Source: Sinorhizobium mexicanum | Lineage (GTDB): Bacteria > Pseudomonadota > Alphaproteobacteria > Rhizobiales > Rhizobiaceae | Direction of reading: 5' to 3' | NCBI RefSeq assembly: GCF_013488225.1 | Contig: NZ_CP041241.1 | Coordinates: 1,054,001-1,118,000 of the forward strand | DNA: 64,000 nucleotides | Shown here: positions 35,962 to 45,000 of the stretch, one piece after another | How positions within the stretch are numbered: the first letter of the stretch is position 1 | How the letters are laid out: each line of letters opens with the position of its first letter | The notes under the pieces: model-generated | Databases searched by the model: none | What the model saw: the letters and a program-made list of their open reading frames with translations, nothing else | Told to the model about the DNA's origin: nothing | Position numbers and translations under genes: made by a program

Positions 35962-36651
35962 TTACTGAGCCGAACGGCCCTGGAGCCAGCGTTTCAGGAT
36001 CGCCGCAAGTTCCTCTGGTGCTTCCATCGGGATCATATGCCCGGCCTCGACCAACTCCATGACCGCGCCAGGGATGCCATCGCGCAATTCCTCGGCCTCC
36101 TCGATACTGCGGAGGCGGTCCTGTGTTCCCGCGACGATGAGCGTGGCGCGGCGGATCTCGCCGAGACGTTCAAGATCGCCATCACGGCGAAACATTGTCT
36201 GCTGCTGAAAGACCCTGCCGCCGAGGCGAACGCTCATCGCATGGATCCGCTCGATCAAGTCAACGTCGTTGTGTCGATCCGGGTGAACAGAGGCGCGGAG
36301 GGAAGCAGTGCTGAGCCCCCGAAACGTGGCCGGATCGAATGCGGCGGCTGCCGACCTGCGCCGAGCTTGAATTTCCCCATCTCCCCGCGCGGAGGTGGCG
36401 ATCAGCACGAGCGACGATATCCGCTGTGGTGCAAGCCGTACCATCTCGCGCGCGACGTAACCTCCCATGGAGAAACCGACGAGCATGAACTGCTCTGGCG
36501 CGTCAATCAGTGCTTGTCTCGCCATGTCCTCAATCGACTGCGCCCGCGTCGGATCGACATGGACGATTTGGCCGCTGATATGCAGCCGGCGGAGCATGTC
36601 CGACCATAGCTCGCCGTCGGTCATGAAACCGGGGACAAGGACGATGTTCAT
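35962..36651 (-). CDS. Alpha/beta-hydrolase
   Basis: A 229-residue alpha/beta-hydrolase fold enzyme. 'NIVLVPGFMTDGELW' gives the oxyanion-hole segment, 'MLVGFSMGGYVAREM' near residue 75 the nucleophile serine, 'GTQDRLRS' near 178 the acid and 'EAGHMIPMEAPEEL' near 207 the histidine. The start is ATG 36651 (a GTG nine codons upstream is possible). It converges with the TetR gene 60 bases away. It could be an esterase or lactonase; its link to the MFS/TetR pair is only positional. Confidence 0.82.
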   Translation of the reverse strand: MNIVLVPGFMTDGELWSDMLRRLHISGQIVHVDPTRAQSIEDMARQALIDAPEQFMLVGFSMGGYVAREMVRLAPQRISSLVLIATSARGDGEIQARRRSAAAAFDPATFRGLSTASLRASVHPDRHNDVDLIERIHAMSVRLGGRVFQQQTMFRRDGDLERLGEIRRATLIVAGTQDRLRSIEEAEELRDGIPGAVMELVEAGHMIPMEAPEELAAILKRWLQGRSAQ

Positions 36652-36678
36652 CCGTTCGGTTCTTTCAAATGGTCTCAC

Positions 36679-36971
36679 CGCTCAACCTGCCAAGCCTGCG
36701 GTCTTCTACGAGGGAGATCCGACCGGGCATTGAGCCGAGCGAATCGCCGCAATGCTATATATTTTTAACCGGCTATGCCTCGGGCAACATGCAGTAGCGG
36801 ATGCGGAAGGAAGCGTGAGGAATGCTGGCAAGGAACGCTGGTGCTTGAACCATCTGGCTCCCCGCTTGAGGCTTGATGAAGAGCCGGAATTACCTGAATA
36901 AAATCAATGTGGTGCAGAGGACCGGGAGACTTTCCGACCGGCCCGCGCGGCGGGACCGGCCGGCTTGTCCG
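36679..36971. other. Intergenic stretch with a possible repeat remnant
   Basis: About 290 bases without a supported gene. Around 36758-36800 a segment resembles half of the RIME-like element ('AACATGCAGTAG' after a 'TTTTTAACCGGC' stretch), but its partner stem is missing. Confidence 0.4.
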
Positions 36972-37223
36972 TCAAATTTCTACGGTCAAGAAGTCCGAAA
37001 GCGGCAGTTGCAGCGCGGATGCGATACGCTTCAGCTTCGCTGGAGTTTTATCCAGACCGCTTTCAATCTCACTGATTTCGACGTTGGCGAGGCCACAAGT
37101 GACAGCAAGGTCTTCGATGCTGTAGCCGACAGCCTCACGGGCGGCCCGGACACGGGCGGCCACGTCGTTGCTGACGACGGCGGCGGCTTGCTGATTGTCA
37201 AAACTTTCGAGTGAAATGGACAT
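36972..37223 (-). CDS. Small XRE-family helix-turn-helix protein
   Basis: An 83-residue protein made almost entirely of a Cro/C1-type helix-turn-helix: 'VRAAREAVGYSIEDLAVTCGLANVEISEIESGLDKTPAKLKRIASAL' (split) at residues ~26-72. It likely binds DNA as a dimer and has no ligand domain. It stands alone between the hydrolase and exsE. GGAGACA precedes the start. Target genes are unknown. Confidence 0.82.
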   Translation of the reverse strand: MSISLESFDNQQAAAVVSNDVAARVRAAREAVGYSIEDLAVTCGLANVEISEIESGLDKTPAKLKRIASALQLPLSDFLTVEI

Positions 37224-37848
37224 AAATGTCTCCTTCTCTTGGCATTGAATTTTTTTAAATTCGATGTTGAGGGGGGTGACACGCGCCTTGGCGACGGCGG
37301 TAACGTTTTATGTCATCGATGTAACATAGACAAGCCACCATACCGCGAAACGCACTGCAACCGGCTCGCGCCACGCTACCAAAATCGAATGCAATCACGC
37401 TCTTGACGTCGTTGTGTGCGCTCACGGGATTTCTAACATCCGGAGGCGAGATCCTGCCCCTATACTCAAAACGCTGTTTCCAGCGGGCGCCGTTGGCCAT
37501 AAACTGGAATCATGAGGGTTTCTAGTTTCACTGCATTTCAGCACCTCCGGATCTTCAGTGGCATATTCGCTTTGCATAGGCTGCTGCTCGACACGCGAAC
37601 GCGACATCGCGACAGCAGCAATGAGGCCGGATGTCTTGGTTCTTCACAGAATAGACAGTTGCCGCCGACCCCTGTAACCGGCTCCGCCGGCTGGAGGCGG
37701 CACTCCGCGGAATTGTTTCCGTCGCCGGGCCAAGTGCGGCCGCAAGATCCTCCAATCCGATGGTGGTGCCCCACTCTGGACGATAGCCCAGCCTGCCGCA
37801 TCCGAACGGCTTTGGCGGATTGCCCCTTCTGAAGGGAAGGAACCGAAG
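37224..37848. other. Intergenic region upstream of exsE, no gene supported
   Basis: About 625 bases between divergent genes. It includes an A/T-rich 'TGAATTTTTTTAAATTC' inverted repeat near 37246-37262, just upstream of the XRE gene, which could be its promoter or operator. Short frames on both strands (e.g. 37255-37500 minus) lack family features and ribosome binding sites. Confidence 0.45.
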
Positions 37849-39660
37849 ATGACGAATCAAGCCGGAGCGAACGCAGCACCTAAGCCCGCGGGCGCGGAGG
37901 GCACGAGCCTCCGGGACCAGTTCGACATGATGCGCCATGCCTTCATGGCGTCCCCGCTGCTGAAGACAATCCTCTGGCTTACGGCCGGCAGCTTCGCGAT
38001 CATCATTGCGACAGCGATCGGGCAGATCATCCTCAACCGCTGGAACCGGCCTTTCTTTGACGCGATCGAGCGGCGCGATCTCGACGCCTTTTTCTATCAG
38101 CTCCTGTTGTTTGTCTTCATCGCCGGCGGCCTGCTGGTGCTCAATGTCACGCAGCAATGGCTCAACCAGATGGTGCGATTGAGGCTGCGCGAGGGGCTGA
38201 CGCTCGACTTGATCAACGAATGGATGCGGCCGCTGCGCGCGTTCCGGCTTGCCAACTCCGGTGCAATGGGCATCAATCCGGACCAGAGAATGCAGGAGGA
38301 CGCCGGCCATCTTGCCGATCTCACCACCGATCTCGGTTTCGGCCTTCTGCAGTCGTCCATCCTCCTCACATCGTTCGTGAGCGTCCTCTGGGCGCTCTCG
38401 TCGGGCTTTGTTTTCCACATCGGCGGCTACTCGCTCGAGATCCCGGGCTATATGGTCTGGGCAGCGATCCTTTACGCCGGCTCGGCATCCTGGCTGAGTT
38501 GGCTTGTCGGGCGGCGTCTGATCGTCTTGAACGGGGATCGATACGCACGCGAAGCGGAACTGCGTTTCTCGCTGATGCATGTCAGCGAACATATCGATGC
38601 CATATCGCTTGCCGGGGGCGAGACCGGCGAGCGGCGGCGTCTGGAACTCGATCTCGCAACCGTGCTCCGGGCCATGCGCAATATCTACCGTGCCCAGATC
38701 AATCTTGGCTGGGTCCAGGACGGCTATGGCTGGGTCACGGTTGTGGCGCCGATCCTGGTCGCCGCGCCCGTCTATTTCGCCGGCGAGATCAGCTTCGGCG
38801 GCCTGATGATGGCTGTCGGCGCCTTCAACCAGGTGCACACGTCGCTCAAATGGTTCGTCGCCAATATCAGCGCCATCGCCGACTGGCGGGCGACGCTTCT
38901 GCGCGTCGCCGCCTTCCGCCGCGCCATGATCATGACGGACGTCCTGCACGACGCGGAAAAACGGATCGAATTCGTCGAGAACGACACGAACAAGCTCACC
39001 TTCGACAATCTCGAAGTCGCGTCGTCGAGCGGACGTACCAGGCTTTCCGAACCGCATATCGAGATCGGCGCCGGTCAGCGCGTAGTCATCAGCGGCGACC
39101 CCCGCGCAGGAAAGACGCTGCTCTTCCGGGCGCTCGCAAGGCTTTGGCCCTGGGGAAGCGGACGCGTCGGGTTGCCGGCTGGCGAGATGGTCGCGTTCAT
39201 CCCGCGCTCCCCGTATTTTCCGCGGGGCAAACTGCGCGACGCGCTTTCCTATCCGCGCGCTGGTGACTTCTCGGATGCGAGCCTTGTTGCTGCCCTTTCG
39301 AAAGTCGGGCTTGATCAGCTGACCACGTTGCTCGATCGTGAAGCGCGCTGGGAGCGCGAACTGAGCGATGACGAACAACGTTCACTCGCCTTCGCACGGC
39401 TTATTCTCCATCGGCCGCGCTGGGTGATCATCGATGAGGCACTCGAGACGATGGATGGGGAAGCGATGAAGCTGGCCCTATCCATCTTCGAGGACGACCT
39501 GCGCGATACCGCCGTCGTCAAGATCGGCCGCACGCCGCGGAACGGACCACTGTTCTCCCGTGTCATCCATCTCGTGAAGGAGGCCGAAGGTCCCGTACTG
39601 AAGCCCATTCACCTTGGCGCTAGCCTGCACGAGAAGGAACTCGCGGCAAGCGCGTCTTGA
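37849..39660 (+). CDS. exsE: SbmA/BacA-like ABC transporter with fused ATPase, ExsE-like
   Basis: A 603-residue inner-membrane transporter. The N-terminal ~370 residues form an SbmA/BacA-type membrane domain (ABC_membrane_2; 'RWNRPFFDAIERRDLDAFFYQL' split, near residues 64-85). The C-terminal ABC domain has Walker A 'GDPRAGKT' near 420, a degenerate signature 'ELSDDEQRSLAFARL' near 503 and Walker B 'WVIIDEALETMD'. The relatives BacA and BclA take up peptides and matter for legume bacteroids; ExsE itself is poorly characterised. The name rests on its place between exsF and exsD. GGAAGGAACCGAAG precedes the start. Confidence 0.82.
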   Translation: MTNQAGANAAPKPAGAEGTSLRDQFDMMRHAFMASPLLKTILWLTAGSFAIIIATAIGQIILNRWNRPFFDAIERRDLDAFFYQLLLFVFIAGGLLVLNVTQQWLNQMVRLRLREGLTLDLINEWMRPLRAFRLANSGAMGINPDQRMQEDAGHLADLTTDLGFGLLQSSILLTSFVSVLWALSSGFVFHIGGYSLEIPGYMVWAAILYAGSASWLSWLVGRRLIVLNGDRYAREAELRFSLMHVSEHIDAISLAGGETGERRRLELDLATVLRAMRNIYRAQINLGWVQDGYGWVTVVAPILVAAPVYFAGEISFGGLMMAVGAFNQVHTSLKWFVANISAIADWRATLLRVAAFRRAMIMTDVLHDAEKRIEFVENDTNKLTFDNLEVASSSGRTRLSEPHIEIGAGQRVVISGDPRAGKTLLFRALARLWPWGSGRVGLPAGEMVAFIPRSPYFPRGKLRDALSYPRAGDFSDASLVAALSKVGLDQLTTLLDREARWERELSDDEQRSLAFARLILHRPRWVIIDEALETMDGEAMKLALSIFEDDLRDTAVVKIGRTPRNGPLFSRVIHLVKEAEGPVLKPIHLGASLHEKELAASAS

Positions 39661-39767
39661 CGGCGCTATGGCTTCGGCGCTCGCATTCCGAAGTCATCAT
39701 GCTTCGAGATCAGGGAACGGATATAGCGCTTTGAAATAACGTCAACTCTATACAATGTGGAATTGCT

Positions 39768-40505
39768 TCAGACGCCGCGCTTGTTGCCCCAGAGCAGAAC
39801 ATGCAGTTGCGGCAGGACGCGCGCCTCGAACCAGCGGTCCTCAGTGACCTTGGCGACCAGCCAGAGCGTGCGCTCCATTATGCCGTCGATGTCGATCGCC
39901 GCATTGTCGTCATCGGCGGGCGGCGGTGTGTGGTTCCCGGGTTGCAGATAGACGGGCAGTTGCGGATAACGCGCCGCCGCGGCCTTGGCATAGGCATAAT
40001 CCGCCTCGTCGAACACGACGATCTTCAGCACCGTTTGCGGTCTGCCCCCAGACATTCGCAGACATACGTCGAATGCCTGCCAGTCCGTTTCCATCGAACT
40101 CGACGGCGGCTTCGGGCTCAGCACCAACACGTCCAAGTCGGCAAACCAGTCCCTAGCAACCGATCCCTGCGTTTCGAGGGCAAAACGGTAGCCGTGGCGA
40201 TGGCCGCGATCGATGAGTCCGCCAAGCGGCTGGATGGCCGGATTGCCGCCGGAGAGCGAAACCATAAGCGGCTTTCCGTCAGACAACCGCGTGACCTCGC
40301 GCCAGACATCCTCCGTGGACATCGCCTGCCATTCGTCGCGATAGCGGCTGTCGACCGCATGCATGCTGTCGCACCAGGAGCAACGATAGTCGCATCCGCC
40401 GGTCCTGACAAAGACGGTCGGTAGGCCGATCAGCACGCCCTCACCTTGTATCGTCGGCCCGAAAATCTCGCTGACGCGGATCTCGACAGATCTTTCGGAG
40501 GTCAT
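39768..40505 (-). CDS. queE: 7-carboxy-7-deazaguanine synthase QueE (exsD)
   Basis: A 245-residue radical-SAM enzyme converting 6-carboxytetrahydropterin to 7-carboxy-7-deazaguanine in the preQ0/queuosine pathway. The cluster-binding motif C-x3-C-x2-C is 'CDYRCSWC' at residues 38-45, after '[12 protein letters not shown]', and '[13 protein letters not shown]' is the SAM-binding block. The start ATG 40505 overlaps the queD stop; a longer frame to 40607 lies inside queD. In Sinorhizobium this gene is exsD of the exs cluster. It is the last gene of the queC-queD-queE operon. Confidence 0.92.
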   Translation of the reverse strand: MTSERSVEIRVSEIFGPTIQGEGVLIGLPTVFVRTGGCDYRCSWCDSMHAVDSRYRDEWQAMSTEDVWREVTRLSDGKPLMVSLSGGNPAIQPLGGLIDRGHRHGYRFALETQGSVARDWFADLDVLVLSPKPPSSSMETDWQAFDVCLRMSGGRPQTVLKIVVFDEADYAYAKAAAARYPQLPVYLQPGNHTPPPADDDNAAIDIDGIMERTLWLVAKVTEDRWFEARVLPQLHVLLWGNKRGV

Positions 40506-40861
40506 GGCCGGTATTCCGCCCAGGTCTTCGCCGTTTCGCTGACGCGCACCGCGGTCGTCTCCGGAAGTCGTGCCTTGCACCAGTCGTAGAAGTGCTGCGC
40601 CAGACATTCCGCCGTCACGCGGTCGTGGCCGAGAACGTCGTTGAGATGCCGGTGATCGAAGGTCTCGTCGATGTAGCGCTTCAACGGCGCGAGCTCATGA
40701 TAGTCGCGGACGAAACCGTGTTCGTTCAACGTTTCGGCCGAAAGCTCGACCTCGACGACATAGTTGTGCCCGTGCAGGCGGGCGCACTGATGCTCGGGCG
40801 GCAGGCTCGTCAGCTGATGCGAGGCGGAGAAATGAAATTCCTTGGTGATGCGGAACATCAT
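40502..40861 (-). CDS. queD: 6-carboxytetrahydropterin synthase QueD (exsC)
   Basis: A 119-residue enzyme of the 6-pyruvoyltetrahydropterin synthase family that makes 6-carboxytetrahydropterin from dihydroneopterin triphosphate. The zinc ligands are His15, His30 and His32 ('FSASHQL', 'CARLHGHNY') and Cys26 is the catalytic cysteine. '[11 protein letters not shown]' supplies the catalytic Asp/His. The gene overlaps queC and queE by four bases at each end. It corresponds to exsC in Sinorhizobium naming. Confidence 0.92.
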   Translation of the reverse strand: MMFRITKEFHFSASHQLTSLPPEHQCARLHGHNYVVEVELSAETLNEHGFVRDYHELAPLKRYIDETFDHRHLNDVLGHDRVTAECLAQHFYDWCKARLPETTAVRVSETAKTWAEYRP

Positions 40862-41568
40862 TTCACCTCCTCGGCGGAGAAGGCGCTTGTGGCCGCGGCC
40901 CAGAAATCAGGATCGTCGTATTCCGTCGGATCCTCGACGCCCGCCAGATGAAAGGCTTCGCGCCGTTCGACGCAGGTGCCGCAACGGCCACAATGGCGCT
41001 CGCCACCCTTGTAGCATGACCAGGTCTCGGCGAAAGGCGTTCCATTCCTCGCCCCGTCCGCAACGATCTCGGCCTTGGAGACGTTGACGTACGGCGCATG
41101 GAGCATGACGTCGGCATAGCCTTCAAGGGCATGGGCCTGCATCGTCTGAAACGCGTCGATGAAGCCCGGCCGACAGTCGGGATAGACGAAGTGGTCGCCA
41201 CCGTGTACGGCGGTCGCCACCGCATCGGCCTTGCCGGCCGCGGCAACGCCGAAGGCGATCGCGAGCATGATGGCGTTGCGGTTCGGCACGACCGTTACCT
41301 TCATGGTTTCCTCGGCGTAATGCCCGTCCGGCACATCGACATCGTCGGTCAATGCCGAACCACTGAGGTGGCGGCCGATCTCGCGAATGTCGATGGTCTG
41401 GTGGGGGACGCCGAGACGTGCGGCGCAGGCGGCGGCGAAATCCAGTTCCTTGCGATGCCGTTGGCCGTAGTCGAACGACAGCAGGCCGACAAGTTCGTGT
41501 TCCGCTGCCACCTTGTGCGCAAGCGAAACGGAATCCAATCCGCCGGAGCAGATCACGATGGTTTTCAT
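40858..41568 (-). CDS. queC: 7-cyano-7-deazaguanine synthase QueC (exsB)
   Basis: A 236-residue ATP-dependent enzyme making preQ0 from 7-carboxy-7-deazaguanine and ammonia. The PP-loop is 'CSGGLDS' at residues 7-13, and the C-terminal zinc site is the four-cysteine block 'CYKGGERHCGRCGTC' near 190-205. The start is ATG 41568, eight bases after an AAGGA that also belongs to a preQ1 riboswitch. The family was first named ExsB after the rhizobial gene reported to affect succinoglycan levels; the biochemical role is queuosine synthesis. It heads the queCDE operon. Confidence 0.94.
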   Translation of the reverse strand: MKTIVICSGGLDSVSLAHKVAAEHELVGLLSFDYGQRHRKELDFAAACAARLGVPHQTIDIREIGRHLSGSALTDDVDVPDGHYAEETMKVTVVPNRNAIMLAIAFGVAAAGKADAVATAVHGGDHFVYPDCRPGFIDAFQTMQAHALEGYADVMLHAPYVNVSKAEIVADGARNGTPFAETWSCYKGGERHCGRCGTCVERREAFHLAGVEDPTEYDDPDFWAAATSAFSAEEVK

Positions 41569-41576
41569 GACAGGTG

Positions 41577-41608
41577 TCCTTGTTTTGACCGGGTAGGCTG
41601 CGACCGGA
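41577..41608 (-). promoter_or_regulatory. preQ1-I riboswitch (type 2) controlling queC translation
   Basis: Read on the minus strand, the leader contains GGTCGCAG (41605-41598), the core of the Thermoanaerobacter tengcongensis preQ1-I aptamer. P1 pairs CCGG (41607-41604) with CCGG (41592-41589), changing base pairs relative to the known RNA while keeping pairing. The recognition cytosine would be C41593. The A-rich tail CAAAACAAGG (41587-41578) matches the pseudoknot strand. Its AAGGA end is the Shine-Dalgarno of queC, so ligand binding would hide it and shut off preQ0 synthesis. Confidence 0.88.
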
Positions 41609-41882
41609 GTTTTATCTGCGCGTTCTTTAGGCCAAACGGCGCGCCTTGTGAATACCAGGCTGTACGAAGGAGGCACTTTGTCCGATGGACACGAACGCGT
41701 CCTAGGATCATTTCATTGTTTCATTGAAACAGTGACATGACCTAACTCCTTGAAAGCTCGATATCGGGCGGCAGGCGAACTGGCAACGACATTCGCTGGC
41801 TGTTCCTGTGACGCCCCCTGCAACAAGGAAGCTGGCCGTCGCGCCTCAGTCGCTGCGGCACCGCCGCAACGCCCGTTCCCAC

Positions 41883-42656
41883 TCAGAAGCTGTTGCGCTC
41901 GTGATAGGTGCGCAGGAAGGACTGAATCCGCGCGTCCTCGGGATGATGCAGGATGCGGTCGGGACTGTCGACGCCGACCAGTTCACCCTTTTCCATGAAG
42001 ACGACCTGATCGGCGACATGGGCGGCGAAACCCATTTCATGCGTCACCACCACCATGGTCATCCCCTCGCCGGCCAGCGTTTTCATGACGTTCAGCACCT
42101 CGCCGACCAGCTCCGGGTCCAGCGCCGAGGTCGGCTCGTCGAATAGCATCAGCTTGGGTTCCATGGCGATCGCGCGGGCGATCGCAACGCGCTGCTGCTG
42201 GCCGCCGGAAAGCCGCGAGGGATGGTTCGCCATCTTGTCCGCCAGCCCCACCTTGGTCAGCGCCTCGGCAGCGCGGCGCTCCGCCTCGGATTTCGACATG
42301 CCGCGCACGCGGATCAACCCTTCGGCAACATTCTCCCTGGCAGTCATGTGTGGCCAGAGGTTGAATTGCTGGAACACCATGCCGATCGAGCGCCGCATCT
42401 CGCGCAGCTTGCGACCCGGCATCTTCTTGCCCGGCGCGTCATAGCCGATCAGCTGGCCGTCGATACGAACCTCGCCGGAATCATACTCCTCAAGGAAGTT
42501 AATGCAGCGCAGGAGCGTCGACTTTCCCGAGCCTGAAGGTCCAATCAGGCAGGTGACCTTGCCCGGCAGGATCGATAGGTCGATATCCTTCAACGCCTGA
42601 AAGTCGCCGTAGTATTTGTTGACCTTGCGGATTTCGACGGATGACGCAGCAAGCAT
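41883..42656 (-). CDS. Polar amino-acid ABC transporter ATPase (GlnQ/HisP family)
   Basis: A 257-residue ATPase. Walker A is 'GPSGSGKST' near residue 39, the Q-loop is '[12 protein letters not shown]', the signature '[15 protein letters not shown]' and Walker B '[16 protein letters not shown]'. The family powers uptake of polar amino acids and opines. It is the last gene of a leftward SBP-permease-permease-ATPase unit, one base after the preceding permease stop. The 314 bases between it and queC hold the queC leader with its riboswitch. Confidence 0.92.
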   Translation of the reverse strand: MLAASSVEIRKVNKYYGDFQALKDIDLSILPGKVTCLIGPSGSGKSTLLRCINFLEEYDSGEVRIDGQLIGYDAPGKKMPGRKLREMRRSIGMVFQQFNLWPHMTARENVAEGLIRVRGMSKSEAERRAAEALTKVGLADKMANHPSRLSGGQQQRVAIARAIAMEPKLMLFDEPTSALDPELVGEVLNVMKTLAGEGMTMVVVTHEMGFAAHVADQVVFMEKGELVGVDSPDRILHHPEDARIQSFLRTYHERNSF

Positions 42657-42657
42657 C

Positions 42658-43320
42658 TTACGTCCTTTCGATCAGATGTTTCGTGATGCGCGCTTCCATT
42701 CTGCGGCCGACACGCGAGATCGCCTCGACCAGCCCCCAGAAGAACAGCGCCAATACCAGGTTTGCTTCCAGGTAGCGGAAGGTTTCGGCCGACATTCGCT
42801 GCACCTGATACAGCAGTTCGGGAACGGTTATGATCGACAGGATCACCGTTTCCTTGGTGAGGATGATCGAGAAGTTCACCAGCGCCGGCAGCGCGGAAAC
42901 CAGACCCAGGGGCAGCAGAATACGGCGCACGATATTGAGTTCGGACATGCCGATCGCACGGGCCGCCTCGATCTGGCCGAGCGGTACGGCGCGGAAGCCC
43001 GAGCGGAATATCTCGGCGAAATAGGGACTGCCATAGATCGTCAATCCCAGGAGGCCCGCAGGCAGCGCGTCGAGGCGCAGGCCGACGAGCGGACCGCCGT
43101 AGTAGAGCACGAACAGTTGCACCAGGAAGGGCGTGCCGCGGATCACTTCGATATAGGCCTGGATGATCCAGGTGACCCAGCGCGGCGCATAGCGCTGAAT
43201 GAGCGCGATGACGAGGCCAAGCGCCATGCCGAAGACCGTGCCCAGTGCCCAGCAGAGGATGGTATTGCCGAAGCCCTTCAGCATCGAGGGGCCGTATTGC
43301 TGCAGGATGCTCCATTCCAT
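42658..43320 (-). CDS. Polar amino-acid ABC transporter permease
   Basis: A 220-residue HisM/HisQ-type permease with about five membrane helices. '[22 protein letters not shown]' (split) near residues 51-72 and the EAA loop '[23 protein letters not shown]' (split) near 117-140 are typical. The start ATG 43320 overlaps the stop of the other permease (ATGA); a longer frame to 43392 lies inside that gene. Confidence 0.9.
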   Translation of the reverse strand: MEWSILQQYGPSMLKGFGNTILCWALGTVFGMALGLVIALIQRYAPRWVTWIIQAYIEVIRGTPFLVQLFVLYYGGPLVGLRLDALPAGLLGLTIYGSPYFAEIFRSGFRAVPLGQIEAARAIGMSELNIVRRILLPLGLVSALPALVNFSIILTKETVILSIITVPELLYQVQRMSAETFRYLEANLVLALFFWGLVEAISRVGRRMEARITKHLIERT

Positions 43321-43967
43321 CAGACGGCCGTCCTGTGTTCGAGGTAACGTCCCAGCGCCGCCAAGCACAAATTTATCAGCAGATAGATGCAAGCCGCCGC
43401 TATATAGACCTCAAGCGGACGGAAGGTGGTAGCGGCCTGCGCCTGGCTGGCGCGGGTGATTTCGAGAATGCCGACGACGGAAACCAGCGAAGACGCCTTT
43501 ACTAGCAAGATAAGTTCGTTGATCAATGCCGGCAGCGAAAGCGCCACGGCCTGCGGAAGGATCACTCGGGTCCACACGTCGCGGGGGTTCATGCCGATGG
43601 CGACCGCAGCCTCGGTCTGGCCTTTCGGCAGCGCCGCGATCGCGCCGCGCCAGATTTCCGAGATATAAGCACTGGCGCAGATGCCTACGGTCACCACGGC
43701 GGCGACCATCGGGGGCACATCCAGGCCGATGACCGGCAAGGTGTAGTAGAACACCAGCAATTGCACGAGCAGCGGCACGCCGCGCAGGAAACTGACCCAG
43801 ATGGCCGCAAAACGGCGCAGTGGCGGGTAAGGCGACAGGCGGGCGGCGCAGATCAACGTACCAATCACCAGACCCAGCCCGATGCCCAGAACGGAGATCA
43901 GCAGCGTGTATCGCGCCGCCCAGAACAGCGGCCCGAAGCTTTCAAGGAAAACCGCGAAGGAAAACAT
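43320..43967 (-). CDS. Polar amino-acid ABC transporter permease
   Basis: A 215-residue partner permease. 'WVSFLRGVPLLVQLLVFYYTLP' (split) near 53-74 and the EAA loop 'EAAVAIGMNPRDVWTRVILPQA' (split) near 120-141 match the family. It forms a heterodimer with the downstream permease. It lies 56 bases after the binding-protein gene. Confidence 0.9.
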   Translation of the reverse strand: MFSFAVFLESFGPLFWAARYTLLISVLGIGLGLVIGTLICAARLSPYPPLRRFAAIWVSFLRGVPLLVQLLVFYYTLPVIGLDVPPMVAAVVTVGICASAYISEIWRGAIAALPKGQTEAAVAIGMNPRDVWTRVILPQAVALSLPALINELILLVKASSLVSVVGILEITRASQAQAATTFRPLEVYIAAACIYLLINLCLAALGRYLEHRTAV

Positions 43968-44023
43968 GCGCCCTCACCTTGCTACAAGGGAACGGGCGGA
44001 GGCGGCCTCCGCCCGCAAGCAAC

Positions 44024-44842
44024 TCAATTCGCCGGGACTTCGCGGGGCAATTCGGTGTAGGTGCCCAGCCACTTTTCCTGGATGGACTTGACGCGGCCGT
44101 CAGCGGTCATCTTCAGCAGCGCGTCGTTGATCGCCTTGGCAAAACTCTCACTGTCGGCGTCCTTGCGCAGCACCCAGGCAAAGTATTTCGGCTCACCGAA
44201 CTGGGCGGGCGTGAAGAGAGCAAAGGTCTCAGCGCGGTTCTTCACCAGATAGGTGAGGTTCGGCAGCGAGCCAGCAACGGCATCCAGACGGCCGGCAGCA
44301 AGGTCGGCATAGGCTTCGTCCGTGGTGCCGTATTCCTTGATCGACACATCGCCCAGCTTCTGGCCGTAGGCTTCAAGCTGCTTGAATTGCGCGGTGCCCT
44401 GCTGGACGCCGACGGTCTTGCCCTTGATGTCTTCGGGCTTGGTAAGTTCGCTGTTGTTCGCGGCCTTGACCAACGAGACGGTCGCGTCGGCGATCGGCAA
44501 GGTGAACGCGTAGCGCTGAAGCCGCTCCGGCGTGATGGTCACCGGTGCGATCACGATATCGAACTTCTTGACCTCGAGACCCGGCAGCTCGGCGGTCCAG
44601 GGAATATCCTGATACACCGGCTCGACACCGATCTCCTTGGCAACCGCATCGAACAGGTCCTTGGTCATGCCCTCATAGGTGCCGTTGTTCAGCATATCGA
44701 AGGGGGCGTAGTGCATGTCGGTCGCGGTAACGATCTTGCCCGCGGCCTTGATGTCGGCAAGCTGGTCGGCCTCGGCGGCGCTCGCGAGGCCAAGTGCGGC
44801 CAAGCCGAAAAGCGCGCCCTTGATGGTCATGTGAATGCTCAT
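44024..44842 (-). CDS. Amino-acid-type periplasmic binding protein (family 3)
   Basis: A 272-residue binding protein with a signal peptide ('ALFGLAALGLASAAEA') and a family-3 fold. 'GKIVTATDMHYAPFDMLNNGTYEGMTKDLFDAVAKEIG' (split) is the ligand-binding start, and 'VAPVTITPERLQRYAFTLP' and 'GVQQGTAQ' follow. AAGGAGCAACTGC precedes the start. It probably binds an amino acid or small carboxylate. Neighbouring acyl-CoA dehydrogenase and CoA-transferase genes suggest the imported compound is degraded via a CoA ester, though a repeat separates them. Confidence 0.88.
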   Translation of the reverse strand: MSIHMTIKGALFGLAALGLASAAEADQLADIKAAGKIVTATDMHYAPFDMLNNGTYEGMTKDLFDAVAKEIGVEPVYQDIPWTAELPGLEVKKFDIVIAPVTITPERLQRYAFTLPIADATVSLVKAANNSELTKPEDIKGKTVGVQQGTAQFKQLEAYGQKLGDVSIKEYGTTDEAYADLAAGRLDAVAGSLPNLTYLVKNRAETFALFTPAQFGEPKYFAWVLRKDADSESFAKAINDALLKMTADGRVKSIQEKWLGTYTELPREVPAN

Positions 44843-44894
44843 TGCAGTTGCTCCTTGTTATGTATTGCGCTCTGGACTGTCTGCGGTTCCGCCC

Positions 44895-44997
44895 CTACAG
44901 CGCCGCGCCTGACAAGATGCGCAAAGGACGCTGTAGCGTTTTGAATTGCTGCATGTCTTTATCCCTAAATCGGCTACGATCTAAGGAACATGCAGCA
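44895..44997 (+). repeat. RIME-like intergenic palindromic repeat, copy C
   Basis: Same two-stem layout as copy B: CTACAGCG...CGCTGTAG, linker 'CGTTTTGAATTG', then CTGCATGTCTT...AACATGCAG. It sits between the acyl-CoA dehydrogenase stop and the binding-protein start, where it may end or attenuate the upstream transcript. Confidence 0.72.
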
Positions 44998-45000
44998 GGG

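Noticed and set aside
37555..39378. 607-codon open frame antisense to exsE
   Set aside because: Its sequence is rich in Arg, Asp and Pro with no domain, and it mirrors the codon structure of exsE. It is a shadow frame.
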